In this document: piece by piece, positions 59,233-64,000 of the stretch
How the letters are laid out: each line of letters opens with the position of its first letter
Numbering within the stretch: the first letter of the stretch is position 1
Origin: Alcaligenaceae bacterium
Lineage (GTDB): Bacteria; Pseudomonadota; Gammaproteobacteria; Burkholderiales; Burkholderiaceae_B
DNA: 64,000 nt
NCBI GenBank assembly: GCA_013416445.1
Contig: JACCER010000004.1
Coordinates: forward strand, 124,001-188,000
Direction of reading: 5' to 3'
Notes under the pieces: generated by a model
Databases searched by the model: none
Told to the model about the DNA's origin: nothing
The model's input: only the letters and a program-made list of their open reading frames with translations
Position numbers and translations under genes: made by a program

Positions 59233-60252
59233 TTAATCGCCAAAAACCTCATCCAGTGTTGTCGCATCCAAAAGATTCAACGACCACGTTTCCCGTTGGG
59301 CAGGGGTGGCTATCTGGATACGTTGCAGGAATCTTTCGGGCAGTGGCCCGAACTTACGGATAAGTTGACGCAGGAGCAATCCGGTTTCACCCTTCGCTTC
59401 ACCCCTAGCCTCGCCTCTCGCTTCACCCCTTGCTTCACTTCGACGTTCTATGCTGGTTACATATGCCACGCTGTTCTCCTGTTCCATTTGCGCCACGGCC
59501 TGTTCAAAATCAGCGTCCAGTTCTTCAGGCAGGGCCATCATCCAATCGATAAGGCGCAGCACCTGCACCACATCTTGTTCAGTGTATTGATACCGGTACA
59601 TTAATCGCGTAATTTGCGTTTTGGATGCCAGCCGCTGCATGCCTTGCCCACGGGTTTTCTGCGCGCTTAATTGCGCCATGACTACCAGGGCAAAAGGGTT
59701 GCTTGCGGCTTGCTGTTCTAGCTGGCTCCAACACGCCAGCCAGTTGGCTAAGTGTACGACAGGAAAGCGAAAATGCACACTGGTGCTGGCTGCGCTGCCC
59801 TCGGAGTACACCAGGTGCGTGCCCGACCCTGTGCTTTGCGTGAGCACCCCCAGGCTATGGATAGTTATGGGCTGTCTTGCGCCCGTTTTGCCTATTATTC
59901 TTTTCAGGAAGTTATCGCGAATGCGATAGGAATATTCATACATCCGTTCGCTGAATTCAGCCAGCGATACCGCGCTAATCACCCCGCCCTGGATTTCGAT
60001 ATGGATAAGAAGATATAGCAGCTTACGGCTTTTGCTGTGCACCCGGACCAGCTTATCGACGTAGCGCCGGCCGTTGCCCCCGCCTCGACGCAAAGCCTGC
60101 AGTTCCTTATCAAGGAATACTGGCGGGTGACGCCAGTCTATTTGCTGATGCAACCACGGGGCAAGCAACTGCAAAAAGCCTTCGAAGTAAAAGCTTAACG
60201 CGTCTTTCCAGGGGCTATCAAAATCGGCGGGCGGGGTAGCGGCTGCAGCCAT
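59233..60252 (-). CDS. Rpn/DUF4351-type nuclease-like protein
   Basis: A 339-residue protein of the Rpn/PD-(D/E)XK transposase-like group with a DUF4351-type end. ADFDSPWKDALSFYFEGFLQ is the typical start; VRVHSKSRKLLYLLIHIEIQ-GG carries the nuclease Glu-x-Gln. ARGEARGEARGEAKGE-type 12-bp tandem repeats precede the C-terminal LRQLIRKFGPLPERFLQRIQ and LLDATTLDEVFGD. I choose 60252 because AAGGA lies 10 nt upstream and homologues begin just before DFDSPWK; a Met at 60282 is the alternative. Upstream codons look non-coding. Confidence 0.75.
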   Translation of the reverse strand: MAAAATPPADFDSPWKDALSFYFEGFLQLLAPWLHQQIDWRHPPVFLDKELQALRRGGGNGRRYVDKLVRVHSKSRKLLYLLIHIEIQGGVISAVSLAEFSERMYEYSYRIRDNFLKRIIGKTGARQPITIHSLGVLTQSTGSGTHLVYSEGSAASTSVHFRFPVVHLANWLACWSQLEQQAASNPFALVVMAQLSAQKTRGQGMQRLASKTQITRLMYRYQYTEQDVVQVLRLIDWMMALPEELDADFEQAVAQMEQENSVAYVTSIERRSEARGEARGEARGEAKGETGLLLRQLIRKFGPLPERFLQRIQIATPAQRETWSLNLLDATTLDEVFGD

Positions 60253-60549
60253 GGGCGGGGCGTCCTTAACAAAGCCAAGCATGAAAGGCTTACTGTAAGG
60301 ATTGCCCCTGTTGAGGAATAGCTGGTGTGCAAGGGAATGTCTGTTGTGGGAAATACGTGCTGTAATGGGGGTCAAATTATGCTTGCTGCTTGACTCAAAC
60401 ATGCATTTCCACGATGATGCTGTCCAGCGCCATTGCGGAGGCGCACATGCTCTAGCCTGGTAAAGCACAGCACCGCAGTTTTCAACGAATTCACGGCTAA
60501 ATCGTGGCCGACCTGTTACTAGAGCGCATGCCGGCCAGGAGATACGGCC

Positions 60550-61371
60550 ATGCACCAATCACACTCAACTGCTTCGCTATTGATGTTCAAAGCCGAAGCA
60601 AAGCGCCTACAGCAATCCGCGCTCAACAAATGCCCATCCGCACTTGACCGCTTGGCAAAGGCAGGTTTCCACTGCTGCTCGGGAGTCAAGCACACGGCAT
60701 GCCTCAAAACCATAGCCAAAGAATATGGGTATGACTCCTTCCAGGAGATTGCCTACTTCGAGAAGCTGTTCCTTAAATTCGCACGGGCTAATTTCGCAAA
60801 CGGAAGCTGGCGTACGGATTACAACCGCCCTTGGAGCCTCAAGCTATTCCAAAAACAATATGCAGCTATCTGCGAGGCAGCAGTAAAGAAGATACCTCTG
60901 GCGAAAGCTGCTAGAACAAAAGACGTCGATTTCCAGGGCTTCCAATTCAGTGACTTGCTTTACAGCAGGCTCCGCGCTGAACTTAAGGCTTTGCCTCCGT
61001 TCGACTTTAGCGAACTGGACGCTTGCGGCAGCTATATCGGAGGCTCTTGGGCAAATAACGCAATTTCATTCGAGAAAGCGAAACTTGCCCAAGCCAGATT
61101 TTTTCACCTGTATGCGGATCCAGCAATGGCTCCCGGCATGACTGTCTATCGCGGCAACTTCTGCAAGGCAGACCTGCGCGAAGCGGATCTTAGATGTGCC
61201 TATTTGCGGGGCTCAGATTTTCTTGGCGCTAACTTGGATGCTGCGGACTTTCGTGGAGCAAATATTTTCGAATGCCGGTTTACGGGGGCCAAAGGTACAT
61301 TCCTGGCTGGCGGGGAAAACGACAACGAAACATGGGTCGTCTATCCAGCGGGGCGTTACACGGCTGATTAG
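60550..61371 (+). CDS. Pentapeptide-repeat protein
   Basis: A 273-residue soluble protein. The first 120 residues are helical and unrecognised (MFKAEAKRLQQSALNKCPSA, KTIAKEYGYDSFQEIAYFEK). From about residue 165 a pentapeptide-repeat run is visible: FEKAKLAQARFF, then FCKADLREADLRCAYLRGSD and FLGANLDAADFRGANIFECR. Such coils form a right-handed beta-helix; some mimic DNA and protect gyrase. The N-terminal part looks like that of glyoxalase-superfamily/DUF-type fusion proteins in which KxxAKEYGY occurs. Alone, function unknown. Confidence 0.75.
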   Translation: MHQSHSTASLLMFKAEAKRLQQSALNKCPSALDRLAKAGFHCCSGVKHTACLKTIAKEYGYDSFQEIAYFEKLFLKFARANFANGSWRTDYNRPWSLKLFQKQYAAICEAAVKKIPLAKAARTKDVDFQGFQFSDLLYSRLRAELKALPPFDFSELDACGSYIGGSWANNAISFEKAKLAQARFFHLYADPAMAPGMTVYRGNFCKADLREADLRCAYLRGSDFLGANLDAADFRGANIFECRFTGAKGTFLAGGENDNETWVVYPAGRYTAD

Positions 61372-61431
61372 CAGGACAACCCTGTTTTGGTTCAGGGAAA
61401 CAGGTTATGGCTGGGCGGGGTTTGATGCTGG

Positions 61432-61512
61432 TGTCGGATTACGCCACTTACAAGTGGTAGTGGCGTTGTTCGTTGGATTACGCGCCTGACGGCGCTAATC
61501 CGACCTACGAAT
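61432..61512. repeat. Two tandem REP-like palindromes
   Basis: First unit TGTCGGATTACGCCACTTAC ... GTGGTAGTGGCG, then TTGGATTACGCGCCTGACGG and CGCTAATCCGACCTACGAA. The first has lost its right arm; the second is nearly complete with a perfect outer stem. Confidence 0.65.
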
Positions 61513-61586
61513 CTATAAAATACGAGCTGATCGGTTATAATGGCCTGATATGCAAATTCAACATACGATAAGCTTGGGGGACTAGT

Positions 61587-61757
61587 GTGGACAAGCTGAG
61601 TCTTGAAGTAAAGAAGGCGTATTTCGCTAAACACCGACAGTCCAATTACGCAGCCAGCCTTCGCCTGGAAGGCTTCAAAACCTCGACGAACGGCACAGAC
61701 CGGCCACAGCCCACCAGCCAGGCCGCATTGGAAGCCATTCGCCAGTTCAAAACTTGA
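61587..61757 (+). CDS. YhfG-like antitoxin of Fic
   Basis: A 56-residue protein from a GTG with GGGGG about 9 nt upstream. MDKLSLEVKKAYFAKHRQSN, then YAASLRLEGFKTS: the SLRLEG segment is the [S/T]xxxE[G/N] inhibitory helix that blocks the Fic ATP site. In length and layout it matches YhfG/VbhA-type antitoxins. Stop and Fic start overlap by 4 bp (TTGA). It is too short to be obvious but the motif and position are strong. Confidence 0.85.
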   Translation: MDKLSLEVKKAYFAKHRQSNYAASLRLEGFKTSTNGTDRPQPTSQAALEAIRQFKT

Positions 61758-62377
61758 GCCTCGACAAATACGGCGTAAAACAGGATCCGGATTGTTATCC
61801 GGGAACCGATGTTCTGAAAAACCGCTTTGGTCTGCGCAACGACGCCGACCTTAACGAGGTCGAGCACTATTTTTCCGATAAAGCCGCTCAGAAACTGGAC
61901 TTTCACGAGCCGCCTTACGGCTTGGACACCCTCAGGTATATACACCACAGCCTGTTTTCCGATATCTATGATTGGGCTGGTGAAATCCGGACCGTAAAAA
62001 TCAGCAAGGGGAACACACAGTTTTGTATCCCCAACCGCATAGAGCCAGAAGCGATAAAAGAATTCCATAAACTGGCTGACGCCAACTGGCTTGAAGGCTA
62101 TTCGCGCGACGTGTTGGTTGGCGCTGTTGCCAAGGCCTATGGAACCCTAAACGTTATACATCCCTTTCGCGAAGGCAATGGCCGCGCCCAGCGTATTCTG
62201 TTCGAATGGCTGATCATTAATGTCGGCTATGGAATCAGTTGGTGGAAAGTCGACCGCGACGAATGGATACTTGCCAATATTGCCTCTTTTTATGGCGATG
62301 ACAGTCACTTGACCGAGGTTTTCAATCGCTGTATTGGCCTGCCTATCCCTATAGCAACTAAGCCTGGTACTTTGTAG
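61754..62377 (+). CDS. fic: Class I Fic toxin (AMP-transferase)
   Basis: A 207-residue Fic protein. HHSLFSDIYDWAGEIRTVKI forms the flap and anchor part; VIHPFREGNGRAQRILFEWL (about residue 134) is the catalytic loop with His, Asn-Gly and Arg intact. It is the compact class I layout, needing a separate antitoxin, here the YhfG-like gene directly upstream. Targets of YhfG-paired Fic proteins are uncertain. TTG start within the 4-bp overlap. Unlike the 500-residue Fic at 3920 it has no self-inhibitory helix. Confidence 0.9.
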   Translation: MSLDKYGVKQDPDCYPGTDVLKNRFGLRNDADLNEVEHYFSDKAAQKLDFHEPPYGLDTLRYIHHSLFSDIYDWAGEIRTVKISKGNTQFCIPNRIEPEAIKEFHKLADANWLEGYSRDVLVGAVAKAYGTLNVIHPFREGNGRAQRILFEWLIINVGYGISWWKVDRDEWILANIASFYGDDSHLTEVFNRCIGLPIPIATKPGTL

Positions 62378-62498
62378 GTCGAATCAAAATACACTGAGCC
62401 TGTTCGCTAAACTGACCAAAAGCCCAGCAAAAATTACCTATCTCAAGAAAATCAGGCACAATTGCTACAACACTTATAACCCCTGACAAGGAGACATC

Positions 62499-63314
62499 TT
62501 GAACAACATTGCCAAAGAATGGGAAACCATCAAGTTTTCCGTGGTGGACCATGTAGCCACCCTTACCTTGAATCGTCCTGAAAAAAAGAATGCGCTTAAT
62601 GCCACCATGCGCCAGGAACTGGCTGATGTCGTGTCAGCCATCCGCCGTGACAGGCAAATCAAGGTGCTCGTCCTGGATGGAGCCGGGGGCTCATTTTGCG
62701 CGGGCGGCGATATCAGCACCATGAACGCCGACGCCAGCGCCGAACTATCCAGGGAACGCATGGCCAGCCTGCACGGTGTTATCAGCGACTTGCTCACGCT
62801 AGATAGGCCGGTAATCGCCGTGGTGGACGGCCCTGCTTACGGCGCAGGCGTTGGCTTCGCGTTGGCTGCCGATCTGATTCTGGCATCCCCACGCGCACGC
62901 TTTTGCCTTTCCTTTCTTAAATTGGGCATCGTGCCCGACTGTGGCATTTTCTATACCCTCCCCAGAATCGTTGGCCTGCAACGCGCAAAAGAACTTGCGT
63001 TCTCGACACGAGAGTTCGACGCCGAAGAAGCCAAGTCCATGGGCATGGTGTTTGAAATACAGCCCGAAGAACATATCAGGCAACGAGCCCAAGAGCTGGC
63101 ACTGAGCATGAGTCAACTGCCTCTGACCGCATTAAGCATTACCAAGAAAGCACTCAATGCATCACTAAACAGTGATCTGAACACCATGCTTGAAATAGAA
63201 GCGACAGGGCAAGGGGTAGCGCGCTCTACCGAGTTCCACAAAACTGCCGTAGCACAGTTCACAGAGAAAAAGCCACCGTTATATCAGTGGGTTAAATCCA
63301 AACACAGCCTTTAA
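62499..63314 (+). CDS. Enoyl-CoA hydratase/isomerase family protein
   Basis: A 271-residue crotonase with TTG start and AAGGAG 6 nt upstream. LNRPEKKNALNATMRQELAD, then GGSFCAGGDISTMNADASAE (first oxyanion hole) and VDGPAYGAGVGFALAADLIL (second). The catalytic segment is FCLSFLKLGIVPDCGIFYTL, where the expected Glu is absent and an Asp follows further on, as in isomerase-like members (PaaG/PaaB type). It may work in aromatic ring or fatty-acid CoA degradation. Single gene, followed by REP-like repeats. Confidence 0.85.
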   Translation: MNNIAKEWETIKFSVVDHVATLTLNRPEKKNALNATMRQELADVVSAIRRDRQIKVLVLDGAGGSFCAGGDISTMNADASAELSRERMASLHGVISDLLTLDRPVIAVVDGPAYGAGVGFALAADLILASPRARFCLSFLKLGIVPDCGIFYTLPRIVGLQRAKELAFSTREFDAEEAKSMGMVFEIQPEEHIRQRAQELALSMSQLPLTALSITKKALNASLNSDLNTMLEIEATGQGVARSTEFHKTAVAQFTEKKPPLYQWVKSKHSL

Positions 63315-63376
63315 GAAACCAGGCTTAATCTAGTGGTTTAACCTTAACGCAGCAGCGGCTGGCAATAGCCGCGTTT

Positions 63377-63460
63377 TGTCGGATTACGCGCCTGGCGGCG
63401 CTAATCCGACCTACGAAAACCTTAAGTAAGTGCCATTGCGCCTAATCCGGCTTATACATC
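63377..63460. repeat. REP-like palindrome, best-preserved copy, plus a half copy
   Basis: TTGTCGGATTACGCGCCTGG + CGGCGCTAATCCGACCTACGA has perfect outer arms TCGGATTA / TAATCCGA and an inner GC stem. A half copy (GCGCCTAATCCGGCTTA) follows about 25 bp later. Confidence 0.75.
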
Positions 63461-63491
63461 CGCCAGCGCCCCTTCCTTCTTTGCTGCAGCA

Positions 63492-63965
63492 TCACTTTTT
63501 GCTTTGCCTCAGCGTCACTTCTTTTTGCATTTCCAGCACTTTTTCTGGCCAACTGCTTTTTATATACGCCAGCACCGCAATAATTTCAGCATCGCTTAAC
63601 ACTTCAGCATAGGCAGGCATGTCGGTTTCGTAGCCACGCGGAGCCGTTTTCCCGGGAACCAGACTATTTTTCACCATGTCTATCAACAAGGCGTCGGGAT
63701 GATGCCAAGTATGGCCTGTTTTATCGTGAGGAGGCGCCGGCAGGCGGCCACTGGGCAAACGCATGCGCCAATCGGGCTGGCCTTGCAGCTCAGCCCCATG
63801 GCACGACGCACAGTAATTAACATAGACCGCCCTTCCCTGCATGACCAGGCGCTGATCGGATGGATCGATAAAACCAGAGGCCGAGCCGCTCATGCTGCTA
63901 TAAATCAATGCCCCCGCACCCACCAGCAATATGCCTACCGCAGCCGCAACCAGTTTCTTGTTCAC
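63492..63965 (-). CDS. Membrane-anchored c-type cytochrome
   Basis: A 157-residue mono-haem cytochrome c. An N-terminal hydrophobic anchor (KLVAAAVGILLVGAGALIYS) is followed by VYVNYCASCHGAELQGQPDW with the CxxCH haem site at about residues 52-56, and the distal Met in DMPAYAEVLSDAEIIAVLAY. It works in the periplasm, tethered to the membrane. GTG start overlapping the preceding stop by one base (TAGTG). Upstream gene is cut off by the window edge. Confidence 0.9.
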   Translation of the reverse strand: MNKKLVAAAVGILLVGAGALIYSSMSGSASGFIDPSDQRLVMQGRAVYVNYCASCHGAELQGQPDWRMRLPSGRLPAPPHDKTGHTWHHPDALLIDMVKNSLVPGKTAPRGYETDMPAYAEVLSDAEIIAVLAYIKSSWPEKVLEMQKEVTLRQSKK

Positions 63966-64000
63966 TAGGGCAAATCCCCCACTTGTTTCTTGGCATCCAG
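63965..64000 (-). CDS. C-terminal end of an upstream gene (partial)
   Basis: The last 11 codons read LDAKKQVGDLP and stop at 63965, directly overlapping the cytochrome start. Too short to identify; it is the preceding gene of the cytochrome operon. Confidence 0.6.
   Translation of the reverse strand: MDAKKQVGDLP

Overview
The window looks like chromosome of a Burkholderiales bacterium, most likely Alcaligenaceae (Pusillimonas/Candidimonas/Bordetella-like). This rests on the Bug-type (TctC) periplasmic receptor, the TRAP dicarboxylate system, the CaiB/crotonase/SDR catabolic clusters and moderate-to-high GC with Burkholderiales-style proteins. It is inferred from protein families, not from any rRNA or marker gene; no rRNA or complete tRNA gene is visible.

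Layout. 1-2540 is an AT-rich mobilisation module (relaxase, MobC, oriT-like inverted repeats, one unknown gene) whose base composition differs from everything to its right. 2730-5798 is a segment flanked by an 18-bp direct repeat that resembles a tRNA 3' end; it carries a GFA-family gene and a large Fic protein. It is followed by a truncated DUF6538-type integrase and paired 9-bp arm-like sites. 6488-14316 mixes a HigBA toxin-antitoxin pair, a broken HigB, a BenE transporter with a divergent MocR regulator, several tiny membrane or basic proteins, and a crotonase gene followed by eroded Bug and CaiB genes. 14325-21198 is conserved-looking: a flavodoxin-reductase-like protein, a TRAP transporter (dctP-dctQ-dctM) and a PAS chemoreceptor.

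21251-32060 is an accessory zone dominated by Rpn-type PD-(D/E)XK recombination-promoting nucleases: two near-identical copies, a third with its start deleted, and several fragments. Between them lie RelE/NadS, HicAB and DinJ/YafQ toxin-antitoxin modules, repeat blocks and IS/crotonase debris. 32141-43224 is a flagellin gene with a FliA-type promoter, a giant tri-modular glycosyltransferase, and a CDP-glucose-based pathway (rfbF, rfbG, an RfbC-like epimerase, an NAD-epimerase, a methyltransferase) plus UDP-glucose dehydrogenase. Together these suggest decoration of flagellin or a surface glycan with a methylated deoxyhexose.

43468-51971 is a second accessory zone: a HEPN-like/zinc-ribbon protein, a frameshifted TnsE-like gene, HicAB, two unrelated HipBA pairs, and a toxin gene killed by a frameshift beside its intact antitoxin. 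52306-59148 is a catabolic cluster (LysR, two SDRs with unusual glycine loops, a Bug receptor, CaiB CoA-transferase, crotonase, second LysR). 59233-64000 holds another Rpn nuclease, a pentapeptide protein, a YhfG-Fic pair, an enoyl-CoA hydratase and a cytochrome c. A REP-like palindrome family is scattered through the intergenic spaces from about 15 kb onward.
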